64,000 bases of DNA, taken from the NCBI RefSeq assembly GCF_000764665.1, contig NZ_JRGM01000147.1, forward strand, positions 62,001 through 126,000, given 5' to 3'. Origin of the DNA: Aeromonas lacus (GTDB taxonomy: Bacteria; Pseudomonadota; Gammaproteobacteria; Enterobacterales; Aeromonadaceae). Below are positions 25,246-35,368 of this stretch, in pieces. The position numbers and the translations under genes are program-made. Positions within the stretch are counted from its first letter, which is position 1, and each line of letters starts with the position of its first letter. A model generated the notes under the pieces. The model saw nothing but the letters and a program-made list of their open reading frames with translations. It had not been told where the DNA came from and made no database searches.

Positions 25246-25622
25246 CAGTCGTCCATGCCACCCAGCAGTTTGGCATCGATAACGTCAACCAGACGCAAGC
25301 CATACTTGCCGTTGACGACGACCACTTCTCCCTTGGCAAGCAGACGGCCATTGACCCGTACATCCAGCGGCTCCCCCGCCAGTTTGTCCAGCTCAATCAC
25401 GGCACCCTCTTCTACCCGCATCAGGTCGCCCAGAGGCACTTCGGTACTGGCCACCTCAAGGGTCACCTTGACCGGGATCTGGCGGAAGAAAGAGAGATCC
25501 CTCTGCTTGCTGCTACTGGTCGGCGCCATGTAGTCGGCTGCGCTGGGCATGCTGATATCATCACCAAACAGTTGATCCAGTCCATCCAGATCCAGCGGGT
25601 CATTCATATTGTGCTCGCTCAT
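25245..25622 (-). CDS. lfiN: FliN, C-ring switch protein (lateral system)
   Basis: 125 residues. The C-terminal SpoA domain is clear (PVKVTLEVASTEVPLGDLMR; ELDKLAGEPLDVRVNGRLLA; GKYGLRLVDVIDAK). The N-terminal 45 residues are acidic and probably flexible. It forms the lower C ring and docks FliH. Adjacent to lfiM (8 bp). Confidence 0.93.
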   Translation of the reverse strand: MSEHNMNDPLDLDGLDQLFGDDISMPSAADYMAPTSSSKQRDLSFFRQIPVKVTLEVASTEVPLGDLMRVEEGAVIELDKLAGEPLDVRVNGRLLAKGEVVVVNGKYGLRLVDVIDAKLLGGMDD

Positions 25623-25630
25623 GATTCGAT

Positions 25631-26503
25631 TTACTCCTCTACCACGGTCGCAACCTGGTAGACCAGACTGCCTTTATGTTCTGCTATGCGCCCATTGAAG
25701 CAGGGGCGGTTACCAATCAGGGCGGGCACCATCTCCGGCAGATCCAGCGACAGCACATCTCCCACCCTGAGGCACTCCAGATCGGCCAGCGTCATCGACA
25801 ACTGCCCCATGACCACCCGCAGCCGCACCGGAACATGGCTCAATACCTGTTCCAGTTCTCCCTCGGGCAGGACGGTTCCTTCCTGAGAGTCGGACTCTTC
25901 GGACGGAAGCAGCCACATCTGCCACTGGTGGGTGCAATTGCCGGCTTGCAGGGTGGCACGGGTAGTCCACAGCTGACGGGTCGGCATGGCATCCTGCGGG
26001 ATGATATTGATCTGCCACTCAAGATCTCCCAGCCCGAGGCAGGAGCACCAGATATCGACCTGATAGTGACAGAGTCGTTGCAGCAGGCGCTGTTCGGTAT
26101 CGGTCACCCCTTTACCGGCAGGAAGTGCCTCCTCTTTCTGATGCAGCGTGCCACCAAAAAAGAGAACAGCAAGACGGTAGATCACCAGAGGAGAGATAGA
26201 AAAATAGACCACGCGCTGGGGATCAAGCCGGGATGTGGCTTCGACCCAGAGCTGTGGCTCGGCAACATCGGCGACGCTGGAGGCGGCGAACTCGCCATAG
26301 GCCAGCTCGCAATCAGCACTGTTGAAAAGTTGGGCCATGCAGCCGGCGACCTGCAGAGAAAAGGTGCTCAACTGGGCATTAACCTGCTTGAGACGAGTCC
26401 GGTTTACCCGATCGATACCCAGCAGATCATAACGAGGAAGGGCTTTGCCTTGCTCGGCTCCGAGCAGGCGGGAAGGTGTGTGCACTGCACCGCTTGATGA
26501 CAT
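25631..26503 (-). CDS. lfiM: FliM, C-ring switch protein (lateral system)
   Basis: 290 residues, shorter than polar/enterobacterial FliM (about 334). It ends in a SpoA-like domain (VLSHVPVRLRVVMGQLSMTL; LRVGDVLSLDLPEMVPALIG). The N-terminal CheY-binding peptide typical of chemotactic FliM (LSQxEIDALL) is not visible. That would fit a lateral motor without switching, but this is an inference. It is the first gene of the export-gate operon; the 168 bp upstream to the rnpB terminator show no promoter I can defend. Confidence 0.85.
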   Translation of the reverse strand: MSSSGAVHTPSRLLGAEQGKALPRYDLLGIDRVNRTRLKQVNAQLSTFSLQVAGCMAQLFNSADCELAYGEFAASSVADVAEPQLWVEATSRLDPQRVVYFSISPLVIYRLAVLFFGGTLHQKEEALPAGKGVTDTEQRLLQRLCHYQVDIWCSCLGLGDLEWQINIIPQDAMPTRQLWTTRATLQAGNCTHQWQMWLLPSEESDSQEGTVLPEGELEQVLSHVPVRLRVVMGQLSMTLADLECLRVGDVLSLDLPEMVPALIGNRPCFNGRIAEHKGSLVYQVATVVEE

Positions 26504-26671
26504 TAAAAATCCACCCTGACCATTTCATCTTCCCTTGCCGTCAGCCCCTTCGGTGAGGGACGCAGCATGATAGATACAACTCATCCAACCGGGTCATAGC
26601 GACCAAAAAGAGGCCAAACTTTATTACAAATTCAAAAATGCTGCCACGCGCCACATCATGTTGTGACATGT

Positions 26672-26706
26672 AAAAAATCCCGGTGCCGCTAAGCACCGGG
26701 ATTTAT
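26672..26706 (-). terminator. Intrinsic terminator of rnpB
   Basis: On the minus strand ATCCCGGTGC-ttagcg-GCACCGGGAT followed by TTTTTT. It closes the RNase P RNA transcript and insulates it from the lfiM operon downstream on the same strand. Confidence 0.9.
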
Positions 26707-26728
26707 CGTGACGAGTCACGCAGAATTG

Positions 26729-27117
<389 letters not shown>

Positions 27118-27124
27118 GGCGCGG

Positions 27125-27154
27125 ATTATAGCCTCGTGATGCGGGCGGGGTAAA
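27125..27154 (-). promoter_or_regulatory. Sigma-70 promoter of rnpB
   Basis: Minus strand -35 TTTACC (27149-27154), 18-base spacer, -10 TATAAT (27125-27130), followed by a GC-rich CCGCGCC stretch resembling a discriminator of stringently controlled stable-RNA promoters. The predicted start near 27117 matches the RNA 5' end. Confidence 0.7.
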
Positions 27155-27177
27155 CCGGCAATTCCCGTTTACGGCAA

Positions 27178-28011
27178 TTAATAGTGCTCGAGACCGTACT
27201 TGTAGAGGGCATTCTTCTTCACGCCGTGGATCTCGGCGGTCAGTGCCGCCGCTTTTTTGAGCGGCAGCTCGGCAACCAGCAGACCCAGGGTACGGATCGC
27301 CTCGGCCGGCAGCTCCTCTTCCTCTTTACTGGCTCCGGCAACCACCAGCACGATCTCGCCACGGCAGCGGTTTTCATCTTCGCCAAGCCAGGTCAGCATC
27401 TCGGAGGCGGGCAAGCCGTGGATGGATTCGAACGTTTTGGTCAGTTCACGACACACAACCACCTGGCGCTCGCCCAGGATGCGAGCAATCGCTTCCACCG
27501 TATCCTGTACCCGGCGCGGGGATTCGTAGAACACCAGCGAACGGGTATCTTCGATGACAGCTTGCAGGCGATCGTCACGCCCTTTGCTCTTGGCCGGCAG
27601 GAAACCTTCGAAAGCAAACCGGTCGGTGGGCAGACCAGCAGCGCTGAGCGCCGTGATGGCGGCGCAGGGGCCTGGCAGTGGCACCACCTTGACCCCGGCT
27701 TCGCGACAGCGGGTGACCAGATGATAACCGGGGTCGCTGATGAGCGGGGTACCCGCATCGGAGACCAGAGCGACACTCTTGCCCTCTTTGATCCGGCCGA
27801 TCAGCACATCGGCTTTCTGCTGCTCGTTGTGATCGTGCAGCGCGAAGGTCGGCACCGAGATTTGATAGTGGCTGAGCAGAATGCCGGTGTGGCGGGTATC
27901 TTCGGCGGCGACCAGGTCGACACTGCGCAGAGTATCCAGCGCACGCTGGGTAATGTCAGCCAGATTGCCGATCGGAGTGGGCACTATATACAGGGTTGGG
28001 ATGTCACTCAT
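27178..28011 (-). CDS. rsmI: 16S rRNA (cytidine-1402-2'-O)-methyltransferase RsmI
   Basis: 277 residues of the tetrapyrrole-methylase fold. N-terminal [20 protein letters not shown], the catalytic-loop [20 protein letters not shown] and [20 protein letters not shown] are the family blocks. It 2'-O-methylates C1402 of 16S rRNA with SAM. It is divergent from lpoA, as in enterobacteria. Confidence 0.95.
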   Translation of the reverse strand: MSDIPTLYIVPTPIGNLADITQRALDTLRSVDLVAAEDTRHTGILLSHYQISVPTFALHDHNEQQKADVLIGRIKEGKSVALVSDAGTPLISDPGYHLVTRCREAGVKVVPLPGPCAAITALSAAGLPTDRFAFEGFLPAKSKGRDDRLQAVIEDTRSLVFYESPRRVQDTVEAIARILGERQVVVCRELTKTFESIHGLPASEMLTWLGEDENRCRGEIVLVVAGASKEEEELPAEAIRTLGLLVAELPLKKAAALTAEIHGVKKNALYKYGLEHY

Positions 28012-28034
28012 GGGATCTCCGAGTGCCCCGACAA

Positions 28035-28063
28035 TTGTGTCGCCATATTGCCCCGTTTACACT
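28035..28063 (+). promoter_or_regulatory. Sigma-70 promoter of lpoA
   Basis: -35 TTGTGT (28035-28040), 17-base spacer, -10 TACACT (28058-28063) in the rsmI-lpoA intergenic region; the start near 28070 gives a short leader. Confidence 0.5.
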
Positions 28064-28090
28064 ATGGGGAATTTCAACACTGGTCGGGGA

Positions 28091-30001
28091 ATGAACTTGA
28101 ACCGGGTTACAAAGCAGCTAAGTGTATCACGACTCTTCGGCATCCTACTCGCGGCAATCCTGCTGGCCGCCTGTGCGTCGGAGCCCAATCAACCTTCGGG
28201 GCAGTCTGGCATGCCGTCAGCCTTCTCGGATTTGACCAAGAATGCCCAGTGGTATCTGGAGCAGGTCGATCCCGCCAAACCGGCTGAAGCCTTTACCTGG
28301 CAGATGCTGGCAGCGCGCAGCTATCTGGCGCTCGGTCAGGCCAAACCGGCCTCGGCACTGTTCCAACAGTTGCAGAAACAGGCCAAAGAGCCAGCCCAGA
28401 AGGCGCAGTTGCAGTTGCTGCAAGCCCACCTGCTGCTGGCACAAGGCCATGCCAATCAGGCGCTGATCCTGCTGGAAGGCAAGCCTGAGGTTGCGCTGGA
28501 TGCCGATACCCAGAAGGATTGGTATCGTCAGCGTGTGGTACTGCAGCTCGACATCAACAACAAGTTTGGTGCCGCCAAGTCCCTGATTGCGCTGGAGCCC
28601 TACCTCAACCAGAGCGAGCAGGCCACCAACCATCAGCAGATCTGGTCGCTACTCAAGAGCATGACCCCTTCCACCCTGCAGGCGCTGGAAGAGGCACCAG
28701 CCCCTGACGTGACCACCGGCTGGCTGCGTCTGGCGGCACTGGTCAACGAGTTCGGTGCCCAGCCCAACCTGCTGGCCCGCCAGCTGGCAGGCTGGAAGCG
28801 CGACTTCCCCAACCATCCGGCCCAGAAAGACATGCCGGCGGGTCTTGGCGATCTGACTGCCACTGCTGCCAGCACCTCGGTGCAGCAGATTGCGGTGCTG
28901 CTCCCCCTCTCCGGTAATCTGGAGCCGCAGGGCGCCGCCATCCGCAACGGTATGCTGATGTCCTACAAGGAGAATCAGGGTCAATTTACCCTGAACTTCT
29001 ACGACACCCAGAGCAAACCGACCATCGACCTCTACAAGCAGGCGATTCAGGAAGGGGCGGACATGATCATCGGCCCGCTGCTCAAAGACCGGGTCGAGGA
29101 GCTGCTCAAGGCCAACCCGACTGTGCCAGTTCTCGCGCTCAACGAGCTGGACAAGCCGATCGTCAACGACAGCACCTACTACTTCTCCCTCTCTGCCGCC
29201 GCAGATGCCGCGCAGGCTGCGCAGTACCTCTATACCCAGGGCTATCGCAAGCCGCTGCTGATCGCCGCCCAGGGGCGGATCGGCTACAGCAGCATCAAGG
29301 CCTTTGAACAGGCCTGGGCAACCGTGAGCCAGGATAAGCCGGTAGTAGCCACCTTCGGCGGTCGCAACGAAGTGCAAGGTATGGTTAAAAACGCCCTGAG
29401 CGGCCGCTCTACTGCCCGTGCCGGTCAGGTTGTCCAGCTTTCCGACGCCGCACCGCGCAGCATTGATGTGGTCTACATCGTGGCCAACCCGCTGGAAACC
29501 CGGATGATCAAGCCCTACGTGGATGTCTCCGTCAATCCGATGGGCAGTCTGCCAATCTTCACCGGCCCGCGCGGCTATGACAGCGCGGCAACCGAAGTGA
29601 CCTCCGAACTCAACGGCATGCGTATCGCCGATATGCCGCTGCTGCTCGGTGGTTATGAGAAGCAGCGCGAGCAAATTGCCCTGCTGTGGCCACAGACCCA
29701 GGGCGACCTGCTGCGCCTGTTTGCCATGGGCTATGACGCCGTTGCACTGGCGGAAAATCTGCAACAGATGCGCAAGGTGGGCGGCATGCAGCAGTCCGGC
29801 ATGAGTGGTCAGCTGAGCGTCGATGCCCAGGGCAATATCGTGCGGATGCTGAGCTGGGCCACCTACCAGAACGGCAAGCTGGTCGACGAGAATGCAGTAC
29901 AGCAGCTGGAGGAGCAAGCCAATGAAGGAGCTGTTAGCACGGATGCGCCAGCAATTGCAGAACCTGTTCCCGCTCCCGTCGAGCAAGGGACAGCACTTTG
30001 A
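28091..30001 (+). CDS. lpoA: LpoA, outer-membrane lipoprotein activator of PBP1A
   Basis: 636 residues from the ATG at 28091; the signal peptide ends in the lipobox LLAAC with Cys28. The N-terminal half is TPR-like, and the C-terminal half is a periplasmic-binding-protein-like domain (VLLPLSGNLEPQGAAIRNGM; ARPRGYDS-type region near 500). It spans the periplasm to stimulate PBP1A. Its 3' end overlaps yraN by 80 bp. Confidence 0.92.
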   Translation: MNLNRVTKQLSVSRLFGILLAAILLAACASEPNQPSGQSGMPSAFSDLTKNAQWYLEQVDPAKPAEAFTWQMLAARSYLALGQAKPASALFQQLQKQAKEPAQKAQLQLLQAHLLLAQGHANQALILLEGKPEVALDADTQKDWYRQRVVLQLDINNKFGAAKSLIALEPYLNQSEQATNHQQIWSLLKSMTPSTLQALEEAPAPDVTTGWLRLAALVNEFGAQPNLLARQLAGWKRDFPNHPAQKDMPAGLGDLTATAASTSVQQIAVLLPLSGNLEPQGAAIRNGMLMSYKENQGQFTLNFYDTQSKPTIDLYKQAIQEGADMIIGPLLKDRVEELLKANPTVPVLALNELDKPIVNDSTYYFSLSAAADAAQAAQYLYTQGYRKPLLIAAQGRIGYSSIKAFEQAWATVSQDKPVVATFGGRNEVQGMVKNALSGRSTARAGQVVQLSDAAPRSIDVVYIVANPLETRMIKPYVDVSVNPMGSLPIFTGPRGYDSAATEVTSELNGMRIADMPLLLGGYEKQREQIALLWPQTQGDLLRLFAMGYDAVALAENLQQMRKVGGMQQSGMSGQLSVDAQGNIVRMLSWATYQNGKLVDENAVQQLEEQANEGAVSTDAPAIAEPVPAPVEQGTAL

Positions 30002-30314
30002 GCTAGTGGCTGAACGCTGGCTGCAGGCCCAGGGTCTGCAGCCGGTGACCCGCAACTACCGCTGCCGGGGCGGCGAAATCGATCTCATCATGCACCAGGG
30101 CCAGACCCTGGTGTTTGTTGAGGTGAGGTACCGGGCCTCTGCCAGCCATGGCGGGGCCGCCAGTTCGGTTACCCGGGCAAAACAGCGCAAGATCATGCTG
30201 GCAGCGCGCCACTATTTGAAGCAACATGCCATCAACGAGGCCAGCCAGGCCTGCCGATTCGATGTGATCGCGTTCGAGGGGGACCAGCCAGACTGGATCC
30301 GGAACGCATTTTAA
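29922..30314 (+). CDS. yraN: YraN/UPF0102 family nuclease-fold protein
   Basis: 130 residues from the ATG at 29922, which has GGAG upstream and lies inside the lpoA end in another frame. The restriction-endonuclease-like core GQHFELVAERWLQAQGL, CRGGEIDLIM and LVFVEVRYR carries the E/D-x-E-x-K-like pattern. The role is undetermined; a Holliday-junction-resolvase-like fold is known for the family. Confidence 0.88.
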   Translation: MKELLARMRQQLQNLFPLPSSKGQHFELVAERWLQAQGLQPVTRNYRCRGGEIDLIMHQGQTLVFVEVRYRASASHGGAASSVTRAKQRKIMLAARHYLKQHAINEASQACRFDVIAFEGDQPDWIRNAF

Positions 30315-30323
30315 GAGGACCCT

Positions 30324-30914
30324 ATGACAGACCGCATCAAAGAGAACTACACCGAAAGCATCCAGACCAAGATCGCAGCCGCCGAGGCGCTGCCGGATGC
30401 CATCCATACTGCAGCCCAGATGATCACCATCTGCCTGCTCAATGGCCACAAGGTGCTGGCATGCGGTAACGGTCCTTCTGCCGCACTGGCGCAACTGTTC
30501 ATCTCCGAGCTGGTCAACTGCTACGAGACCCAGCGCCCCTCCCTGCCCGGCATGGCGCTGACCCCCGACATGGCGACCATCAGCGCCATCGCCACCGATC
30601 ACGGCTTCGAAGAGGTCTACGCCAAGCAGATCCGGGCGCTGGGTCAGCCGGGTGACATTCTGGTGGTGATCACCACCTCGGGTCACAGCCGCAGCCTGAT
30701 CAAGGCGGCGGAAGCTGCGCTCTCCCGCGACATGACCATAGTGGTACTCAGTGGTGGTGACGGTGGCGAGATGGCCGGTCTGCTGGGCCCGAACGATGTG
30801 GAGATCCGCGTGCCATCCGCCCGTCGGCCCCGCATTCTGGAAGTGAACCTGTTGACCCTGCACTGCCTGTGTGATCTCATCGACCAGACTCTTTTCCCGC
30901 AACAGGAAGATTGA
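30324..30914 (+). CDS. diaA: DiaA, DnaA initiator-associating protein
   Basis: 196 residues with an SIS fold. It aligns well from memory with E. coli DiaA, sharing [35 protein letters not shown], and the end [12 protein letters not shown]. It bridges DnaA molecules at oriC to time replication initiation. The close paralogue GmhA is the alternative, but the genomic position (yraN-diaA-dolP) and N-terminus favour DiaA. Confidence 0.93.
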   Translation: MTDRIKENYTESIQTKIAAAEALPDAIHTAAQMITICLLNGHKVLACGNGPSAALAQLFISELVNCYETQRPSLPGMALTPDMATISAIATDHGFEEVYAKQIRALGQPGDILVVITTSGHSRSLIKAAEAALSRDMTIVVLSGGDGGEMAGLLGPNDVEIRVPSARRPRILEVNLLTLHCLCDLIDQTLFPQQED

Positions 30915-30918
30915 AACC

Positions 30919-31497
30919 ATGAACAAGCAGATCCTCATTCTTGGCCTGCTGGCCGGTTCCCTGCTGCTGCAAGGCTGTGCGGCTGTAGTAGTAGGCGGTG
31001 CAGCCGGTACTGCCAAGGCCTCCGGCGATCGCCGTACCTTGGGCGCCCAGTGGGACGATCAGGCCATAGAGCTCAAAGCAGCCAACCTGCTGGCCGACAA
31101 CAAACCACTGAGCGCGGCCAGCAAGATCAGCGTCTACAGCAACAATGGCCGTGTCCTGCTAGTCGGCCAGACACCTTCTGACGTGTACAAGCTCGAGGCA
31201 GGCAAAATCGTCGGTCGCATCGAAGGGGTTCGCCACGTCTACAACGAGTTGCGTCTTGGTCAACCAGCCAGCTTCACCACCCGCAGCAATGACTCCTGGA
31301 TCACCTCCAAGGTGAAAGCCGACATGTTTGGCACCAAGAACTTCGACAGCACCAAGGTGAAGGTAGTGACCGAAGATAGCGAGGTATTCCTGATCGGTCT
31401 GGTTACCCGCCAGGAAGGGGAACAAGCCGTCGAGATCGCCCGCCACGTCAACGGCGTGAAGCGCGTAATCAAAGCCTTCGAGTATGCTCAGAACTGA
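30919..31497 (+). CDS. dolP: DolP (YraP), dual-BON outer-membrane lipoprotein
   Basis: 192 residues from the ATG at 30919. Signal peptide with lipobox LLLQGC (Cys20), then two BON domains (AIELKAANLLADNKPLSAAS to about 110; SWITSKVKADMFGTKNFDST to the end). It supports outer-membrane integrity at division sites. It is 4 bp downstream of diaA. Confidence 0.93.
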   Translation: MNKQILILGLLAGSLLLQGCAAVVVGGAAGTAKASGDRRTLGAQWDDQAIELKAANLLADNKPLSAASKISVYSNNGRVLLVGQTPSDVYKLEAGKIVGRIEGVRHVYNELRLGQPASFTTRSNDSWITSKVKADMFGTKNFDSTKVKVVTEDSEVFLIGLVTRQEGEQAVEIARHVNGVKRVIKAFEYAQN

Positions 31498-31512
31498 TGA
31501 TGCGAAGCGGAT

Positions 31513-31549
31513 ATAAAAAAACGCAGCCAACCGGCTGCGTTTTTTTATT
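31513..31549. terminator. Bidirectional terminator between dolP and sspB
   Basis: ACGCAGCC-aacc-GGCTGCGT stem flanked by seven A's on one side and seven T's on the other, so it can stop both convergent transcripts. It abuts the sspB stop codon. Confidence 0.9.
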
Positions 31550-31970
31550 TGATCACTTTCAGGGTCGGACGACCACTTGGACGCGGCGGTTCCGGCTCTG
31601 GCTCCACCGGCGCCTCGGCCTGCTCCAGCCAGATGTCATAGCCAGGCTCGGGCGGGAACATGGTGCCCACACCGTTTTCCCGGGCATGAATGGCCAGCAC
31701 GGCCGCCATCGGTATGTAAACCTGCTGGGAGACACCGCCAAAGCGGGCACTGAAGCTGATCGCTTCGTTATCCATGTGATACTGCACCACGGCACGTGGC
31801 GCTATGTTCAGCACAATCTGCCCATCCTGAGCGAACTGCATCGGCACCATCACATGGGGGATGTTGACGTTGACCACCAGATGGGGGGTCAGGTCATTGT
31901 CCAGCAACCAGTCATAAAACGCCCGTAACAAGTACGGGCGGCTCGGGGTCATTGTCGGTTCCATGCTCAT
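31545..31970 (-). CDS. sspB: SspB, ClpXP adaptor (stringent starvation protein B)
   Basis: 141 residues. The substrate-binding domain includes [20 protein letters not shown] and [20 protein letters not shown]; an acidic, Pro-rich linker leads to the C-terminal ClpX-binding tail RPTLKVIK. It delivers ssrA-tagged and RseA-type substrates to ClpXP. Its start overlaps the sspA stop (ATGA). Confidence 0.96.
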   Translation of the reverse strand: MSMEPTMTPSRPYLLRAFYDWLLDNDLTPHLVVNVNIPHVMVPMQFAQDGQIVLNIAPRAVVQYHMDNEAISFSARFGGVSQQVYIPMAAVLAIHARENGVGTMFPPEPGYDIWLEQAEAPVEPEPEPPRPSGRPTLKVIK

Positions 31971-32596
31971 ACGCCGGCACGGATCTCGCGCTCGGCCTCG
32001 GTCAGGGAAGCCTGGAAGGACTCACGCTCGAACAGGCGAACCATGTAGGCCTTCAGCTCTTTGGCACCACGACCGGTCAGGTCGATGCCAAGGCTCGGCA
32101 GACGCCACAACAGCGGAGCCATGTAGCAATCCACCAGACCAAACTCTTCGCTCATGAAGTAGGGCATTTCACCGAAGATCGGCGCGATGGCCAGCAGATT
32201 GTCCCGCAGCTCGTTGCGTGCAGCATCAGCATCGGTGCCAGCCATGATCTTGTCAGCCAGCGAGTACCAGTCCAGCTCGATGCGGTGCATCATCAGACGG
32301 CTGTTACCACGGGCTACCGGGTAGACAGGCATCAGGGGCGGATGCGGGAAACGCTCGTCCAGATACTCCATGATGATGCGCGAGGTATAGAGTGCCAGCT
32401 CGCGATCGACCAGGGTCGGTACAGAGTTGTAGGGGTTCAGCTCGGCCAGTTCATCCGGCAAGTTGGCAGGGTCAACCTGGCAAATATCCACGCTAACACC
32501 CTTCTCCGCCAGGACAATACGCACCTGATGGCTGAACATATCGTTGGCACCGGAAAACAGCGTCATTACCGAACGCTTATTGGCAGCTACAGCCAT
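31967..32596 (-). CDS. sspA: SspA, stringent starvation protein A
   Basis: 209 residues with a GST-like fold ([40 protein letters not shown] with the conserved Pro-His-Pro surface). It binds RNA polymerase and modulates stationary-phase and virulence transcription. Coupled to sspB. Confidence 0.96.
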   Translation of the reverse strand: MAVAANKRSVMTLFSGANDMFSHQVRIVLAEKGVSVDICQVDPANLPDELAELNPYNSVPTLVDRELALYTSRIIMEYLDERFPHPPLMPVYPVARGNSRLMMHRIELDWYSLADKIMAGTDADAARNELRDNLLAIAPIFGEMPYFMSEEFGLVDCYMAPLLWRLPSLGIDLTGRGAKELKAYMVRLFERESFQASLTEAEREIRAGV

Positions 32597-32616
32597 TGAA
32601 CCCTCCCGTCATTTAA

Positions 32617-32658
32617 AAGCAGAAACGGCAATGAAGCCTCTATGGTCTTCATTGCCGT
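32617..32658 (-). terminator. Intrinsic terminator of the petABC operon
   Basis: A 12-bp perfect stem, ACGGCAATGAAG / CTTCATTGCCGT, followed on the minus strand by TTCTGCTTTT. It lies between petC and sspA. Confidence 0.75.
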
Positions 32659-32684
32659 GCATTATATTACCCGGATCTGGTCGC

Positions 32685-33419
32685 TTAGTGAACGTCGCGC
32701 CAGAATTCCTTCTTCAACAGCACAGTGAAGATGAAGAAGATCACGATGAAACCAAGTACCCAGAAGCCCATACGTTCGCGCTCCTGCTTGACCGGTTCAG
32801 CCGAGTAGACCAAGAAGTTTACCAGATCCAGCACCGTCTGATCATACTCTTCGTTATTCATTTCACCATTGCCGTCAGATTTGATGCTGACAACCTGCTG
32901 GGTCTCGACTCCATCGACCGTGTGGGTGGCGAACTCGGCGCGCGGAGTGCCCTGCAGCGGTTCCAGCACATGGGGCATACCCACGGACGGGAACACCACG
33001 TTGTTCACACCAAACGGACGGGTCGGATCCACGTAGAACGAGCGCAGATAGGTGTAGATCCAGTCCGCACCACGCACACGGGCAACCAGCGTCAGATCGG
33101 GAGGCGCCGCACCAAACCACTTGGCCGCATCCTTGTCGTGCACCGAGTTTTCCATCAGGTCACCAATCTTGGCACCGTTGACGATGAGATTAGACGCCAT
33201 CAGATCAGCCGGGATCCCCAGATCCTCGGCTACCCGGTTGTAACGCTGATACTGGGTGCTGTGGCACCCGAAGCAGTAGTTCATGAAGGTGGCCGCACCA
33301 CGCTGCAGTGACGCCTTGTCACTCAGGTCGTAGTTGGCCTTATCCAGATGCACGGCTCCGGTATTGGCAAAAACCAGAGATGGCAGCAGGGTCAGCACTG
33401 CAAATATTATTTTTTTCAT
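32685..33419 (-). CDS. petC: Cytochrome c1 of the bc1 complex
   Basis: 244 residues. Signal peptide (MKKIIFAVLTLLPSLVFA), haem-c motif CFGCH near 52-56, sixth-ligand Met region around 175-195, and a C-terminal membrane anchor (MGFWVLGFIVIFFIFTVLL). It passes electrons from the Rieske protein to cytochrome c. It overlaps petB by 4 bp. Confidence 0.94.
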   Translation of the reverse strand: MKKIIFAVLTLLPSLVFANTGAVHLDKANYDLSDKASLQRGAATFMNYCFGCHSTQYQRYNRVAEDLGIPADLMASNLIVNGAKIGDLMENSVHDKDAAKWFGAAPPDLTLVARVRGADWIYTYLRSFYVDPTRPFGVNNVVFPSVGMPHVLEPLQGTPRAEFATHTVDGVETQQVVSIKSDGNGEMNNEEYDQTVLDLVNFLVYSAEPVKQERERMGFWVLGFIVIFFIFTVLLKKEFWRDVH

Positions 33420-34633
33420 TTAAATGTCACCCTTTCCGGCAGCGGCTTGGTGCTTTCGTTCTTGCTATAGAAGAACAGCAGGACAAAGAAACCGAAGTAA
33501 CCCAAGGTACACACCTGAGCGATCAGGGTCAGGGTCGGGGTCGACGGCAGCACACCCAGAACACCCAGGATGATGAAGCAGACCACGAACTGGGCGATGT
33601 TCAGCTTGTGCAGCTTGCTGCGATAGCGCACCGAACGCACCTTGCAGCGATCCAGCCAGGGCAGCAGGAACAGCACCACGATGGAGAGACCCATCATGAT
33701 AACGCCCAGCAGCTTGTCGGGTACGGCACGCAAAATCGCATAGAAGGGGGTGAAGTACCACACAGGCGCAATGTGGGCCGGGGTCTTCAGGCCGTTGGCC
33801 ACTTCAAAGTTCGGCTTCTCGAGGAAGTAACCCCACATGTCCGGTTTGAAGAAGATGATGGCGCAGAAGAAGAACAGGAAGCCGGCGACGCCGATCATGT
33901 CCTTGACGGTGAAGTAAGGGTGGAATGCCACCGCATCCAGCGGCCAGCCGTTCTCGTCCTTGTGCTTCTTGATGTCGATGCCGTCCGGGTTGTTGGAGCC
34001 CACTTCATGCAGCGCCAGGATATGCATCGCAACCAGCATCACCAGCACCAGCGGCAACGCGATGACGTGCAGCGCGAAGAAGCGGTTCAGGGTGGCGCCG
34101 GAGATAACGTAGTCACCGCGGATCCACAGAGTCAGATCGTCGCCGATGATCGGAATGGCACCGAACAGCGAGATGATGACCTGAGCCCCCCAGAAAGACA
34201 TCTGACCCCACGGCAGCAGGTAGCCCATGAAGGCTTCCGCCATCAGGCAGAGGAAGATCAGCATGCCGAAGATCCACAGCAGCTCGCGCGGCTTCTGGTA
34301 GGAGCCGTAGATCATGCCGCGGAACATGTGCAGATAAACCACGATGAAGAACGCAGATGCGCCGGTTGAGTGCATGTAGCGCAGCAGCCAGCCGTAATCC
34401 ACATCCCGCATGATGTACTCGACGGAAGCAAAAGCGCCTTCCGCAGAGGGGTTGTAGTTCATGGTCAGCCAGATACCGGTGATGATCTGGTTAACCAGCA
34501 CCAGCATCGCGAGGGAGCCGAAAAAGTACCAGAAGTTCAGGTTTTTCGGTGCCGGATACTTGGCCATGTGGTCGTTGTACATGGCAGTGAGCGGGAACCG
34601 GTAGTCGATCCAGCCCATCAGTTTGCTCAACAT
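33416..34633 (-). CDS. petB: Cytochrome b of the bc1 complex
   Basis: 405 residues from the ATG at 34633 (MLSKLMGWIDYRFPLTAMYN). Eight membrane helices; the GWLLRYMHSTGASAFFIVVY and HVIALPLVLVMLVAMHILAL segments hold the haem-ligating histidines, and the PEWYFLP-equivalent reads PVWYFTPFYAILR. It carries out the Q cycle. It starts 2 bp after petA. Confidence 0.95.
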   Translation of the reverse strand: MLSKLMGWIDYRFPLTAMYNDHMAKYPAPKNLNFWYFFGSLAMLVLVNQIITGIWLTMNYNPSAEGAFASVEYIMRDVDYGWLLRYMHSTGASAFFIVVYLHMFRGMIYGSYQKPRELLWIFGMLIFLCLMAEAFMGYLLPWGQMSFWGAQVIISLFGAIPIIGDDLTLWIRGDYVISGATLNRFFALHVIALPLVLVMLVAMHILALHEVGSNNPDGIDIKKHKDENGWPLDAVAFHPYFTVKDMIGVAGFLFFFCAIIFFKPDMWGYFLEKPNFEVANGLKTPAHIAPVWYFTPFYAILRAVPDKLLGVIMMGLSIVVLFLLPWLDRCKVRSVRYRSKLHKLNIAQFVVCFIILGVLGVLPSTPTLTLIAQVCTLGYFGFFVLLFFYSKNESTKPLPERVTFK

Positions 34634-34635
34634 GA

Positions 34636-35226
34636 TCAGGCCTCCTTGCCGTCGGCACCGACCAGAATGGTGGTGTCGTTGATGAATTTGTATGGCGGAA
34701 TGACCAGGTTCAGCGGTGCAGGCACCCCCTGGAATACACGGCCGGCCATATCGAACTTGGAGCCATGGCACGGGCAGAAGAAGCCGGATGTGACCCCTTG
34801 CACCTGCTCGCCAAAGCTGTCCGGCAAATAGGAGGGCGAACACCCGAGGTGGGTGCAGATGCCGACCGCGACGAAGATTTCCGGCTTGATGGATCTATAC
34901 CCGTTGTGGGCATAGTCAGGCTGTTGCGGCTCTTCGGATGAGGGATCCCGCAGCTTGTCGTCATGCGCAGAGAGCGCATCCAGCGTCTGCTTGGTGCGGT
35001 TCACCACCCAGACCGGCTTGCCTCGCCACTCGACACGGATGAGCTGACCCGGTTCCAACTTGCTGATGTCGACTTCAACCGGGGCGCCGGCCGCTTTGGC
35101 CTTGGCACTCGGGTTCCATGATTTTATAAACGGCACTGCGGTAAACGCAGCTCCTACCCCGCCAACGGCAACCGTTGACCAGGTAAGAAATCTGCGGCGA
35201 CCGTTATCAACTGGCGCATTGCTCAT
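34636..35226 (-). CDS. petA: Rieske iron-sulfur protein of the bc1 complex
   Basis: 196 residues. N-terminal twin-arginine-type anchor ([20 protein letters not shown]), then the [2Fe-2S] motifs CTHLGCSP (about 125-132) and CPCHGS (about 147-152). First gene of the petABC operon, with a well-formed promoter 115 bp upstream. Confidence 0.96.
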   Translation of the reverse strand: MSNAPVDNGRRRFLTWSTVAVGGVGAAFTAVPFIKSWNPSAKAKAAGAPVEVDISKLEPGQLIRVEWRGKPVWVVNRTKQTLDALSAHDDKLRDPSSEEPQQPDYAHNGYRSIKPEIFVAVGICTHLGCSPSYLPDSFGEQVQGVTSGFFCPCHGSKFDMAGRVFQGVPAPLNLVIPPYKFINDTTILVGADGKEA

Positions 35227-35339
35227 CCAAAAACTCTCCCATGTGGACTCCGCACATTCTTATTGTGTCCCTGTTCCCCTTTTCCCGTGACAACAGCGGC
35301 GGAAGCTGGAGTTACAATTGCCACAGAAAAACCGAGGAA

Positions 35340-35368
35340 ATTTTAAAGAAAAGATAACAACTTGACAA
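35340..35368 (-). promoter_or_regulatory. Sigma-70 promoter of petABC
   Basis: Minus strand -35 TTGTCA (35363-35368), 17-base spacer, -10 TAAAAT (35340-35345), in an AT-rich stretch. The start near 35333 gives a leader of about 107 nt to petA. Confidence 0.6.

Noticed and set aside
26504-26670. Sigma-54 promoter before lfiM
   Set aside because: No GG-N10-GC pair with a reasonable flanking match was found on the minus strand.
30324-30914. GmhA, sedoheptulose-7-phosphate isomerase
   Set aside because: The SIS fold is shared, but the N-terminus, C-terminus and the yraN-dolP context match DiaA.
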